22,994 bases of DNA from Actinomycetota bacterium. Lineage in GTDB: Bacteria > Actinomycetota > Acidimicrobiia > Acidimicrobiales > Microtrichaceae. The DNA lies in assembly GCA_009700815.1 (NCBI GenBank), contig WLLG01000006.1, forward strand, positions 1 through 22,994. The letters run 5' to 3'. Every line of letters starts with the position of its first letter. Position 1 is the stretch's first letter. The translations under genes were made by a program, and so were the position numbers. The notes under the pieces are model-generated. The model saw only the letters and a program-made list of their open reading frames with translations, had not been told where the DNA came from and did no database searches. This document shows, in pieces, positions 15,474 through 22,913 of this stretch.

Positions 15474-15493
15474 CGCACGAAAACTTCCGTGCG
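15474..15493. promoter_or_regulatory. Stable hairpin in the rplY leader
   Basis: A 20-base inverted repeat on the minus strand (arms CGCACG/CGTGCG, extendable by a G-T and two A-T pairs to a four-base or smaller loop) begins 35 bases before the rplY ATG. It leaves the Shine-Dalgarno sequence free. It could be an autoregulatory L25 site, a transcript-stability element or an operator. A T-run after it is lacking, so an intrinsic terminator is unlikely. Confidence 0.35.
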
Positions 15494-15568
15494 GAACGGG
15501 GGAAAGTGTAGTTCTTGATACCTAAGCATTGCCAGACAGCGGCCAGAAGCCTCCTGTGGCGCAACCGC

Positions 15569-15600
15569 TCAGAGCAGGGCTCAGGCCTAGTTAGCTCTGA
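15569..15600. terminator. Possible terminator-like hairpin at the prs 3' end
   Basis: Arms TCAGAGC and GCTCTGA (7/7) enclose a second short hairpin (GGC-CTGA-GCC) across the prs stop codon. It sits where a prs terminator would be, but there is no T-run after it. It may act only partially, or protect the 3' end of the prs message while letting some transcription through to rplY. Confidence 0.3.
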
Positions 15601-16574
15601 TTTTGGCCATCGAAAATCTCTGACACAGAGGTGTCCTCAAAGACCGCGTCGATTGCGTCAGCAATAATCCCAGCTGCCGAAAGAACCTCGATCTTGTCGA
15701 TGCACTTTTCTTGCGGCAAGGGAAGAGTGTTCGTAATGACGACCTTCTCGATCACTGAGTTCTTGAGGCGGTCGATCGCTGGACCCGAGAACACCCCGTG
15801 AGTTGCAGCGCAGTACACAGCCGTGGCACCTCGTTCAACGAGTTGCTCTGCAGCGGCGCAAATCGTGCCGGCAGTATCGATCATGTCGTCAATGAGAACA
15901 CAGGTGCGTCCGGCAACCTCGCCGACAACCTCTTTGGCCTCGACGGTGTTCTTGGCGCCACGGACCCGCCGCTTGTGCACAATGGCCAAATCGGCATGCA
16001 GTTGATTGGCGTAACGCTCCGCGACCTTGACTCGCCCAGCATCTGGAGAAACCACGACAAGGTCCTCTGGAAGATTGGTCGCCATCCAGTCAACGAGCAC
16101 GGGCATAGCTGTCAGGTGGTCAACGGGGCCATCGAAAAAGCCTTGGATCTGCCCTGAGTGCAAGTCGACGCTGATGATGCGTTTGGCGCCGGCAACTTCG
16201 AACATGTTTGCGAGCAGCTTGGCTGTGATTGGCTCGCGTCCCTCGGCTTTTCGATCTTGGCGGCCGTACCCGTAAAAGGGCGCAACCACGGTGATGCGCT
16301 TAGCAGATGCCCTCTTTGCTGCATCAACCATGATCAGATGCTCCATCAAAGCGTCGTTCACAGACATCTCGGATGTGGAGCAGTGACTCTGGAAAATGAA
16401 CAAGTCCGCACCGCGGATTGACTCTCCGTACTTGCAGTGAATTTCGCCATTGGCGAACTCTGCAATCGGCAACGGTGCCAGGCCCAAGCTCAGTCGCTCT
16501 GCAACCTCTTGAGCCAATTCCTGATTCACCCGCCCCGCAACGATCGTCAACCGCTTTTTTGTTACTAGTTCCAT
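15591..16574 (-). CDS. prs: Ribose-phosphate pyrophosphokinase (PRPP synthase)
   Basis: Makes phosphoribosyl pyrophosphate from ribose-5-phosphate and ATP for purine, pyrimidine, His, Trp and NAD synthesis. The 327 residues match class I enzymes. Visible are FANGEIHCKYGESIRGADLF with FIFQSHC, VVAPFYGYGRQDRK, ISVDLHSGQIQGFF, VVSPDAGRVKVAERYA, and the PRPP-binding loop CVLIDDMIDTAGTI. The start is ATG 16574 with GGGGAGG six bases upstream, a strong ribosome binding site. It follows glmU with a 64-base gap, as in most actinobacteria. Confidence 0.98.
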   Translation of the reverse strand: MELVTKKRLTIVAGRVNQELAQEVAERLSLGLAPLPIAEFANGEIHCKYGESIRGADLFIFQSHCSTSEMSVNDALMEHLIMVDAAKRASAKRITVVAPFYGYGRQDRKAEGREPITAKLLANMFEVAGAKRIISVDLHSGQIQGFFDGPVDHLTAMPVLVDWMATNLPEDLVVVSPDAGRVKVAERYANQLHADLAIVHKRRVRGAKNTVEAKEVVGEVAGRTCVLIDDMIDTAGTICAAAEQLVERGATAVYCAATHGVFSGPAIDRLKNSVIEKVVITNTLPLPQEKCIDKIEVLSAAGIIADAIDAVFEDTSVSEIFDGQNQS

Positions 16575-16638
16575 GGTGAGCCTCCCCGTGCCATTGAGCG
16601 CCAGAAGTAGCCAACATACGCTGGCCCGAAAGGCACTC

Positions 16639-17742
16639 TCAGAGTTCCAAGCCTGCAGTGTAGAACGGTCCAGTCACCGTGTCTGACGCAACAACATCTG
16701 CTGGGCCAAGTGATGCATACGGACCGACCACACATCGATCTCCAATGCGCGCATTGACAGCCGTCGAAGCCTGCACCACGCAACCATCCCCAACCTTGGT
16801 GTCGACCAAGCGGGAATTCGGGCCAATCTCGCTACCGCTACCGATGACTGTGCTGCCTTGCAAAATCACACCCGGAAACAAGGTGACGTCGGTCCCGACC
16901 TGCACGGTGGTGTCTACATAGACCGCGGTTGGGTCGACCATTGTGACCCCCGAGCGCAGCAATCCTTCGTTGGTACGTCTCCTGAGTTCGGCCTCGGCTG
17001 CAGCAAGTTGAACTCTGTCATTAATTCCTTGCACCTCTGCAGCATCTGCAACCAGAACAGCTTCAACACGGTGACCTGCAGAATTCAGAACATCTACAAC
17101 ATCGGTCAGGTAGTACTCGCCTTGGCTGTTGTCTGGCTCAATGCGCCGCAGCGCCGGTGCTAGCAGGCTTCGCCGAAACACATAGATCGAGGTATTGACC
17201 TCTCGAACCAGGAGTTCCTGTTCAGTCGCATCTCGTTGTTCAACGATGCGTTCGACTCGATCATCCTTGCCGCGCAGAACACGTCCGTATCCAGTCGGGT
17301 CCTCAAGAACCGCCGAGAGCATGGTCGCAGCAGCGCCGGTGCTGCGATGCTGTTCAACAAGGTGTGCAATGGTGCCCGGCCGCAACAAGGGTGCATCGCC
17401 GGGGAGCACCAAAACGTCTTCTTCCTCGGAGTCGTCCTCGAGTCCTACGAGGCCCACCTGAGTGGCGTCTCCTGTGCCTCGTTGAACCTGTTGCTCAACA
17501 AACTCCACGGCAAAGTCTTGTGCATGTTCCTGCACCTTCTTGGTGACCCAGTCGCCCTTGTGTCCAACCACGATCACTGCGACTTTGGGTTTGGCCTCGA
17601 TGAGTGAGTCCAACACGTACATCAGCATGGGCCGACCACACAGCCGGTGAAGCGGCTTGGGCCGCTCAGAACGCATGCGACTGCCCTCACCAGCGGCAAG
17701 AAGGATCGCCGAGAGTGGCGGGATCTGGGGTAAGGAACTCAT
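16639..17742 (-). CDS. glmU: GlmU-like N-acetylglucosamine-1-phosphate uridylyltransferase, lacking the acetyltransferase C-terminus
   Basis: Makes UDP-GlcNAc for peptidoglycan and other glycans. The pyrophosphorylase domain is intact: LLAAGEGSRMRSERPKPLHR (14-33), QRGTGDA, LPGDAPLL (113-120), GYGRVLR (151-157), IVEQRDA, EVNTSIYVF, GEYYLTDVV (208-216) and GINDRVQLA. A left-handed beta-helix starts near 270 (VILQGSTVIGSGSEIGPNS), but the protein stops at 367 residues instead of about 450-490. The ARLRPG motif with its acetyltransferase Arg reads ASLGPA (343-348), and the segments with the active-site Lys, His, Tyr and Asn are absent. Only 64 bases separate the stop from prs and do not encode the rest. 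The start is ATG 17742; an in-frame TTG lies at 17751. GlcN-1-P acetylation must come from elsewhere if this is the only copy. Confidence 0.92.
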   Translation of the reverse strand: MSSLPQIPPLSAILLAAGEGSRMRSERPKPLHRLCGRPMLMYVLDSLIEAKPKVAVIVVGHKGDWVTKKVQEHAQDFAVEFVEQQVQRGTGDATQVGLVGLEDDSEEEDVLVLPGDAPLLRPGTIAHLVEQHRSTGAAATMLSAVLEDPTGYGRVLRGKDDRVERIVEQRDATEQELLVREVNTSIYVFRRSLLAPALRRIEPDNSQGEYYLTDVVDVLNSAGHRVEAVLVADAAEVQGINDRVQLAAAEAELRRRTNEGLLRSGVTMVDPTAVYVDTTVQVGTDVTLFPGVILQGSTVIGSGSEIGPNSRLVDTKVGDGCVVQASTAVNARIGDRCVVGPYASLGPADVVASDTVTGPFYTAGLEL

Positions 17743-17758
17743 GACTGCCAACTCATTG

Positions 17759-17831
17759 CTCGCGGGGCAGGACTCGAACCTGCACTCTCCTGATCCAAAG
17801 TCAGGCGTTCTGCCAATTGAACTACCCGCGA
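17759..17831 (-). tRNA. tRNA-Gln (anticodon UUG)
   Basis: A 73-base cloverleaf on the minus strand. The acceptor stem TCGCGGG pairs with CCCGCGA and a G discriminator follows. The D arm is GTTCAATTGGCAGAAC. The anticodon arm is CCTGA-CTTTGGA-TCAGG, with T33 followed by TTG, and the T arm is GCAGG-TTCGAGT-CCTGC. A UUG anticodon reads CAA/CAG (Gln), and the U1-A72 pair is usual for tRNA-Gln. The 3' CCA is not encoded. It lies between the FkbM gene and glmU, 16 bases upstream of the glmU ATG. Confidence 0.96.
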
Positions 17832-17869
17832 CTGCTTGTCGATACGGTACCGCGTCAAGGGCGGAACCG

Positions 17870-18601
17870 TCAGGTTGGCGGAGGAATCATAAACAAATTG
17901 TGTGAACGGTGCCTGCTTGGATCGAGCGGAACAATCTGATCTTGTTGCGCCACGCTGACGGTGTAGCCCAATGATTCAAACAATTCACAGGAGAACCTTC
18001 GATTCTCTGGCTCAACGAGTTCGGCATAGACCAGGGGTTGACAACTCCGCAGAAGCTCTAAGCCTCCGGCAAAGACGAACTGCTCAAACCCCTCAACATC
18101 AATCTTGATTCCGTCAATCTGAACGCCCTGGAGTTCTCCAAGATCATCAAGACGTTCTTGGGGAACCGTATAACGGTGCCCCACGACCTCTTGGCCGGGT
18201 TGGACGACATGGCTCAGGCCCTGCATGCGAACGTGCTGCTGTTCTGGCATCACCATCTCGAGCTGTCCAGAGCTTTCACCCAGTGCCATATGGTGCAAGG
18301 TCACGTTTTCTAGTTTGAAGTGCGACACGAGTCGCGTGAGCGCCCGAAAATTCTCGGGGATGGGCTCAAACGCATGAACATGCCCGTACCGAACGCGTTT
18401 CGCAATCAGCACCGTCATGATTCCAATATTTGCCCCGATATCTAACACGGTCGACTGCTCGCTCATACGACTGATGAGTTGCAGAACGTCACGTTCGTTG
18501 GGATCCCATCGCAGTGTCTTTGTCTTGAACCACGCGAACAAGAACAGGTAGCGCTCAAAGCCAAAGATTCGCTGAAGCAGACTCTGAACTAGGCGTTTCA
18601 T
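17870..18601 (-). CDS. FkbM-family SAM-dependent methyltransferase
   Basis: A predicted O-methyltransferase of 243 residues, the family often found in polysaccharide and O-antigen clusters methylating sugar hydroxyls. SAM-binding motif I is VLDIGANIG (52-60), followed by HAFEPIPENFRAL (76-88) and the FkbM signature IDGIKIDVEGFEQFVFAGG (from about 165). I chose ATG 18601, which has AAAAGGA seven bases upstream. The frame is also open to an ATG at 18697 inside the end of the glycosyltransferase gene, but the added residues are Ser/Gly/Ala-rich low complexity. It probably belongs to one operon with the glycosyltransferase and the WcaJ-like gene. The acceptor sugar is unknown. Confidence 0.88.
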   Translation of the reverse strand: MKRLVQSLLQRIFGFERYLFLFAWFKTKTLRWDPNERDVLQLISRMSEQSTVLDIGANIGIMTVLIAKRVRYGHVHAFEPIPENFRALTRLVSHFKLENVTLHHMALGESSGQLEMVMPEQQHVRMQGLSHVVQPGQEVVGHRYTVPQERLDDLGELQGVQIDGIKIDVEGFEQFVFAGGLELLRSCQPLVYAELVEPENRRFSCELFESLGYTVSVAQQDQIVPLDPSRHRSHNLFMIPPPT

Positions 18602-18683
18602 GACACGATCCTTTTCGAATTTGCTGCTGGCAGTGCTACCGGCAGAGCCAGAAAGAGAGGCCGAGAGAGAGCCAGAGGATAAT

Positions 18684-19862
18684 TCATTCGGGAACATTGC
18701 GAGCGAAAGCCGAAATGAGGCTATCCCCGACGGCTTGCCAGCTATAACGGCTCTGCACCAACTGCCTGCCAGCTGTAGAGATGCGGTCATACAGTTCTGG
18801 CGATGTCAGGAGCTGCAATGTCTGATCGGCGAACTCCTGAGCAGTAGATGCAATCAAGATTTCTTCGCCGGGGACTGCTCCAATTGCAGAATTCACCAGT
18901 TCGGTGGTCACGCAGGGAACCCCCATAGACATGGCTTCCAAAATCTTGTTTTGTAGTCCCGCACCAATTACGAGCGGCACCACCATGATTCTTCCTCGCT
19001 CGTAAGCGGACCGGATGTCATCTAGCCATCCGCTCACCTCAATGCCAACGCCTTGAAGTTGTTGCACTGACTTCGTCGGACGCGCGCCCGCAATGAGTAG
19101 ATCTGTCTGCGGCCGTGCACGCCGAACCAGTGGAAGGATCTCAGAAACCAGAGTGGTCACCGCATTCACATTTGGCGGGTAGCCCATGTTTCCGACAAAG
19201 AGAAGGTCGCGCTGATCTGCAGGCATGTTCCGAGAAGAAAAGAACTCGGTATCTACCCCATTGCGCACAATCTGGACTTGTTCCGAGCCCGGGAAGCCCA
19301 GCAAATCACGATCTTGCTCCGAGATGATCACCTGGGAATCAAACCAGCCAAATGCTTGCTCCTCGTAGCGAGCAATCCTTCGCGCTTCAAAGGCAAAAAT
19401 CCACCGAAGCCACGCTGGGGATTGGTCTGCCCGACGTTGCATAGAGGCACTGAACGCGTCTTGGTAGTCAAGAGTTCTAGGAACCTGACTTCCGCGACCG
19501 AACGAGGCAGTTCGGATCAACTGGCAATAGATGTGATCAGGCTGTTCCTCTTCGATAATTTGATCGATTTTTCTTGATGCTGCCGCTGAGGCGAAGTAAC
19601 CCACCTGCAGCGGCCGACCCCGCAGGACTGCTAACAGGGTTGACCAGACGGTGGTTAGGCGAGACCTGGAAATCACATGAATATTGCTACAACAATCAGT
19701 AGCAACTTTCTGTAGTGCTTCGGGGTCGACTGCGCCTTCAGACAGCGCCACAAGAGTCACCTCGTGTTGCTTGGAGAGTTGCCGAATCTGGTGATAGGCG
19801 CGCAGCTTGTCACCGCGCTCAAGCGGATAGGGAAACCGTGAGGTAATGACGAGCAGCTTCAA
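18684..19862 (-). CDS. Family 4 glycosyltransferase (GT-B fold)
   Basis: A 392-residue retaining glycosyltransferase of the GT4 type, adding a sugar from a nucleotide donor to a growing lipid-linked glycan at the cytoplasmic face. The N-terminus MKLLVITSRFPYPLERGDKL has the usual opening strand and the PYPLERGDK stretch of this subgroup. QIVRNGVDTEFF, DLLFVGNMGYPPN and the C-terminal donor site PLVIGAGLQNKILEAMSMGVPCVTT (with the ExxxxxxxxE region around NKILEA) are clear. The start is TTG 19862, which overlaps the stop of an eight-codon upstream ORF; no Shine-Dalgarno sequence is visible. It follows the WcaJ-like gene by 80 bases. Donor and acceptor cannot be told from sequence. Confidence 0.9.
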   Translation of the reverse strand: MKLLVITSRFPYPLERGDKLRAYHQIRQLSKQHEVTLVALSEGAVDPEALQKVATDCCSNIHVISRSRLTTVWSTLLAVLRGRPLQVGYFASAAASRKIDQIIEEEQPDHIYCQLIRTASFGRGSQVPRTLDYQDAFSASMQRRADQSPAWLRWIFAFEARRIARYEEQAFGWFDSQVIISEQDRDLLGFPGSEQVQIVRNGVDTEFFSSRNMPADQRDLLFVGNMGYPPNVNAVTTLVSEILPLVRRARPQTDLLIAGARPTKSVQQLQGVGIEVSGWLDDIRSAYERGRIMVVPLVIGAGLQNKILEAMSMGVPCVTTELVNSAIGAVPGEEILIASTAQEFADQTLQLLTSPELYDRISTAGRQLVQSRYSWQAVGDSLISAFARNVPE

Positions 19863-19882
19863 GCAGCGAGAACTTTAGCCAT
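19859..19882 (-). other. Eight-codon upstream ORF overlapping the glycosyltransferase start
   Basis: ATG at 19882 encodes MAKVLAA and stops at a TGA whose first two bases overlap the TTG start of the glycosyltransferase gene (TTGA junction). This arrangement allows translational coupling through termination and reinitiation, which would help a weak TTG start that lacks a Shine-Dalgarno sequence. The ATG also lacks a good ribosome binding site, and the overlap could be chance. Confidence 0.2.
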
Positions 19883-19942
19883 GAGTCGAGTTGAAAGCAG
19901 TTGAGCCGCCGAATTGGGTGGCAGAACCTTGGTCTCGACTTT

Positions 19943-21490
19943 CTAGCGTCGCTTGCCCAGCAGTGTGGGAATAGTGCGCAGACCAATCACCAGATCACGC
20001 CAGAGCGACCAGTTCTCGATGTAGCGGTTATCAAGGCGAACTCGGGTCTCGATGCTGGTATCGCCCCAGTATCCGTTGACCTGAGCCCAACCGGTGATGC
20101 CAACGGGCACACGGTGACGGTACTGGTAGCTGTCGATCTCTGAACTGAACTGCTCGACGAAGTGCGGACGCTCGGGGCGAGGCCCAACTAGAGACATCTC
20201 ACCACGCAATACGTTGATGAGTTGAGGGAGCTCATCAAGATGGCTTGGCCGCAAGAAGCGTCCGACTTTGGTAACTCGGTCATCTTCCTCGACTGACCAC
20301 TGAGTTGAGGACTCATCGTTCACCTTCATCGAACGGAACTTCAGAATTTCGAAGGGGCGGCCACCCACGCCGATGCGCACCTGGCGGAAGAACACAGGGC
20401 CGCGGCTCGTGAGTTTTACTGCGAGGGCGCAGCCAACCAACAGGGGCAGAGTAAGCAAGAACAGCACCGAAGCAGCCACTAGATCAAAGGCTCGCTTTGC
20501 TGGCCACATGTTGCAGGACATGCCAGGTCGACGAACTGGCACGAGCGGCAGACCCGAGACTTCGTACCCGACATCGCCAGCTGATAGGCCAAGTTCAAAC
20601 AGGCGAGGCACTGCGTAGAACTGCACCATGCGGTCTTGGCAGCGGCGGATGATGCTCACGAGTTCTTCCTCGCCGGCCGAACCAAAGGCAAGCACAACGT
20701 GGCGAATGCCAGTTTGCTCAAGGATCTCTGGCAGGTTCTCTGGGCGACCAAGAATGGGCAGCGGTAGTTCCTCTTGGAAGCGGTCCACGAAGCCAGAGGG
20801 CACGAGACCGAACGAGGGTGTGTCGAGCAGGGCCTGGGCTACGTCCAAGCCGATTGGACCAACCCCGATGATCAGCGCGTCCTCGAGGTCGTACCCTTTG
20901 GATCGAGCAGATGCCACAAGCCGGAAGCTCACCAAGCGTCCGAGCAACACAAGCGGGACTGTCGCAAGCACGATCTGTGCAATCACGAACACGTCAATGG
21001 ACTCGCTCGGCATGCCGAAGCGACCCAGATTCACAATCGACACGATGATGAGCGTGACCACTGGCGCAAGCCCGAGGCGAGCCACTACTGAAGCTAGGCC
21101 TTCGCTCGGAGCGACAGCGTGGCGGCCGCGGCGAGCAGTTGGCCACAACAATGCAGTTCCAACTGCAGCGAACAACACAACGACCTTCATTGAGATCTGA
21201 TCGTTCAGAAAGAGGTAGCCAAGGGTCAGTGGCAGAAGAAGGGCAAGAAAGTCAAACATATGACCAAGGAGCACCAGCGTTCGTCCTACAGCTCGGCGCT
21301 GCTGTAGGGGCATAATCGTGACTGCTTCGGAATCTGCCCCTGCAGGAGAAATTTTTACTGCATCTCGCAAATCGATAACTTGTGGGTCTGAAGCTGCAGC
21401 AACTGCGGCGGCATCTTTGGCTGCACCACCTTGGAAGCGCAGGACTCGCCGCTTCGTGGAGACCTCACTCGCTTCAGAGTATTTCAGCAT
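19943..21490 (-). CDS. Polyprenyl-phosphate sugar-1-phosphate transferase (WcaJ/CpsE type)
   Basis: An initiating phosphoglycosyltransferase that loads the first sugar phosphate onto undecaprenyl phosphate for exopolysaccharide or capsule synthesis. The 515 residues hold several N-terminal membrane helices (about 65-190), a Rossmann-like CoA_binding_3 module (ALIIGVGPIGLDVAQALLDT), a re-entrant hydrophobic segment after KRAFDL (about 315-345), and the catalytic domain. The latter shows GPVFFRQVRIGVGGRPFEIL, KFRSM, LDELPQLINVLRGEMSLVGP with the catalytic DE-like pair, PRPERP, and VPVGITGWAQVNGYWGDTS. The start is ATG 21490 with GGGGG seven bases upstream; the frame is open to 21562. It probably heads an operon with the GT4 and FkbM genes, from the promoter at 21583-21611. 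Confidence 0.95.
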   Translation of the reverse strand: MLKYSEASEVSTKRRVLRFQGGAAKDAAAVAAASDPQVIDLRDAVKISPAGADSEAVTIMPLQQRRAVGRTLVLLGHMFDFLALLLPLTLGYLFLNDQISMKVVVLFAAVGTALLWPTARRGRHAVAPSEGLASVVARLGLAPVVTLIIVSIVNLGRFGMPSESIDVFVIAQIVLATVPLVLLGRLVSFRLVASARSKGYDLEDALIIGVGPIGLDVAQALLDTPSFGLVPSGFVDRFQEELPLPILGRPENLPEILEQTGIRHVVLAFGSAGEEELVSIIRRCQDRMVQFYAVPRLFELGLSAGDVGYEVSGLPLVPVRRPGMSCNMWPAKRAFDLVAASVLFLLTLPLLVGCALAVKLTSRGPVFFRQVRIGVGGRPFEILKFRSMKVNDESSTQWSVEEDDRVTKVGRFLRPSHLDELPQLINVLRGEMSLVGPRPERPHFVEQFSSEIDSYQYRHRVPVGITGWAQVNGYWGDTSIETRVRLDNRYIENWSLWRDLVIGLRTIPTLLGKRR

Positions 21491-21509
21491 ATTGCCCCCG
21501 TTACTTTTC

Positions 21510-21532
21510 CACCGGTAGACGATGATCCGGTG
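21510..21532. repeat. Inverted repeat in the leader of the WcaJ-like gene
   Basis: Perfect six-base arms CACCGG and CCGGTG are separated by 11 bases, 20 bases before the ATG of the WcaJ-like gene. It could be a transcript hairpin or a protein site. It is short enough that chance is possible. Confidence 0.3.
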
Positions 21533-21552
21533 TCCGCTTTTCGTTCTGACCG

Positions 21553-21571
21553 AAACACTCACGAAGTGTTT
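21553..21571. promoter_or_regulatory. Perfect 7-bp inverted repeat, candidate operator
   Basis: AAACACT and AGTGTTT are separated by five bases, a 19-base palindrome in the divergent intergenic region. Relative to the predicted promoter at 21583-21611 it covers roughly +5 to +23, a usual place for a repressor. It may also affect the divergent GNAT gene. The binding protein is unknown. Confidence 0.4.
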
Positions 21572-21582
21572 GGCACCCCTCT

Positions 21583-21611
21583 AGTAAACGTGTGACTTTG
21601 TTCATCGTCAA
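21583..21611 (-). promoter_or_regulatory. Candidate sigma70-like promoter of the WcaJ-like operon
   Basis: On the minus strand the -35 TTGACG (21611-21606) and the -10 TTTACT (21588-21583) are 17 bases apart, matching consensus at five and four of six bases. The predicted start is near 21575, giving a leader of about 85 bases before ATG 21490. It is the best hexamer pair I found in the window. Confidence 0.45.
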
Positions 21612-21770
21612 GCCGCTTTTTGCGAAATCCCCGTAAACAGCTAGGCAATATCACCCGAATTCAACGGTTTGAAGCGTTTGGAGAGGGTTTTACTGCCCTT
21701 TTGCGCATTTCGACAACAGTTCTGTGCGATTCGGGTGGCGATCCTGACGTTCCTCAGACACACTCCACGG

Positions 21771-22913
21771 GTGACAATTCCGCCGACTCTGACTCGTTCA
21801 ACGACTCGTTCACCGCTTCGCTTGGAGATTCGCTACCAACTAGGAGCGCTCGAGTCTGCTTGGGATGCGCTCGTCGATCAACAAAACTTGAGCTCGCCCT
21901 TCCTGGCGAGCTGGTGGATCAACAATGCCGCAGAGGGGACCCCCGCTTTGCTCTGTTGTTTTGCCGGGTCTGAACTTGTTGGTGGAGCGGCGTTTCAAAT
22001 CGACACGGTAGGCCCAAGGCCATTCGCTGTGGAACGGGTGCGCTGTGTCGGCCAAGGCACCTTGGCCCCTGATCACCTCGACCTGATTGCTCAATCCGAT
22101 CACGCAACAGAGGTGCTGGACTTGGTGCTGGGATGGCTGCAGCGGCCGGGCTCTCGAGTAGTTGACTTGGACGGCCTAGCAGCAACAGGAGCATTGGCGC
22201 AGTCGTTGAGCTCGCATGAAATTGCGCGCATGGCAGCCCCCTGGACCAAGTTGCCCGCCGATAGCGCTGACTACCTAGCAGCCCGCGCAGGCCAAGTGCG
22301 CAGCACGATTTCGCGCACTCGAAAGCGCTTCGTACGAGAAGGGGTTTATCTTCGGCGAGTACCCACCGATGACATGCCCTCGGCTTTGGACCGCTTGGCC
22401 GAACTCCACGACAGTCGATGGTCCGAGGAGTCCTCGTTCCTCGATGGATGGAAACGCTTTCGCGCAGCAGCCGTAGCTGGTGCGGCGAGCGAATCGGTCA
22501 TCATCCACGAACTCGTCTCCGCCGAGGGTGACGTGATTGCCACTGAGCTTGATCTGCTCTGCGGGAATTCTCTGGCGTTTTATCAGGCAGGTCGACGAAC
22601 CGAACGCGAGTGGCGCGGCAGCGGATCAGTGTTGAGGGCAGATATTTTGCAGTGGGCGTGCTCACAGGGGTTCGCTGAGTACGACTTGCTCAGAGGCGAC
22701 GAGTCCTACAAAGCCGACTGGTCTGACACGAAGCGACAAGTCGTGCGCTGCCGAATGGGTGTCGGCCCCAGAGGGGTCTCCCTTATCCAAGCCGCTAGGG
22801 CACAGCACATTCTCCGAGTTGGAGCCACACGTTGTGAAGCCATGGCGAAGGAACTGATTAGCCGCGGACCTTTGAAATCACGTCACGAAGTTCATAGCGA
22901 GCAGAGCGACTGA
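21771..22913 (+). CDS. CelD/BcsL-family GNAT acetyltransferase-like protein
   Basis: A GNAT-fold protein of the CelD/BcsL group (GNAT acetyltransferase 6), often found in exopolysaccharide and cellulose clusters; the real acyl donor and acceptor are mostly unknown. About 380 residues show an N-terminal LEIRYQLGALESAWDALVDQ, FLASWWINNAA, and the second GNAT half with RSTISRTRKRFVREG, LAFYQAGRR and the hallmark YDLLRGDESYKADWSDTKRQ near the end. The start is uncertain: I chose GTG 21771, which gives a short tail before the conserved region. GTG 21735 or TTG 21669 would also be in frame, and none has a good ribosome binding site. It is divergent from the WcaJ-like operon and overlaps a convergent partial ORF by 56 bases. 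Confidence 0.83.
   Translation: MTIPPTLTRSTTRSPLRLEIRYQLGALESAWDALVDQQNLSSPFLASWWINNAAEGTPALLCCFAGSELVGGAAFQIDTVGPRPFAVERVRCVGQGTLAPDHLDLIAQSDHATEVLDLVLGWLQRPGSRVVDLDGLAATGALAQSLSSHEIARMAAPWTKLPADSADYLAARAGQVRSTISRTRKRFVREGVYLRRVPTDDMPSALDRLAELHDSRWSEESSFLDGWKRFRAAAVAGAASESVIIHELVSAEGDVIATELDLLCGNSLAFYQAGRRTEREWRGSGSVLRADILQWACSQGFAEYDLLRGDESYKADWSDTKRQVVRCRMGVGPRGVSLIQAARAQHILRVGATRCEAMAKELISRGPLKSRHEVHSEQSD

Noticed and set aside
15440..15529. N-terminal extension of bL25 by 30 residues
   Set aside because: The extension has no L25 similarity, whereas ATG 15439 has a good AGGAG at proper spacing and the usual MSEVTLTA start.
16575..16638. Frameshifted remainder of glmU
   Set aside because: All frames of the 64-base gap were considered; none continues the beta-helix, and the gap is far too short to hold the missing domain.
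17759..17831. tRNA-Gln as an integration site (attB)
   Set aside because: No integrase and no repeat of the tRNA 3' end were found in the window, so nothing supports an integrated element here.
18602..18697. FkbM protein starting at ATG 18697
   Set aside because: The added stretch is low complexity and the ATG lacks a ribosome binding site; ATG 18601 has AAAAGGA at proper spacing.
20628..21200. Plus-strand open frame of about 190 codons inside the WcaJ-like gene
   Set aside because: Low-complexity Ser/Arg/Thr translation with no domain; it is the antisense shadow of a clear gene.
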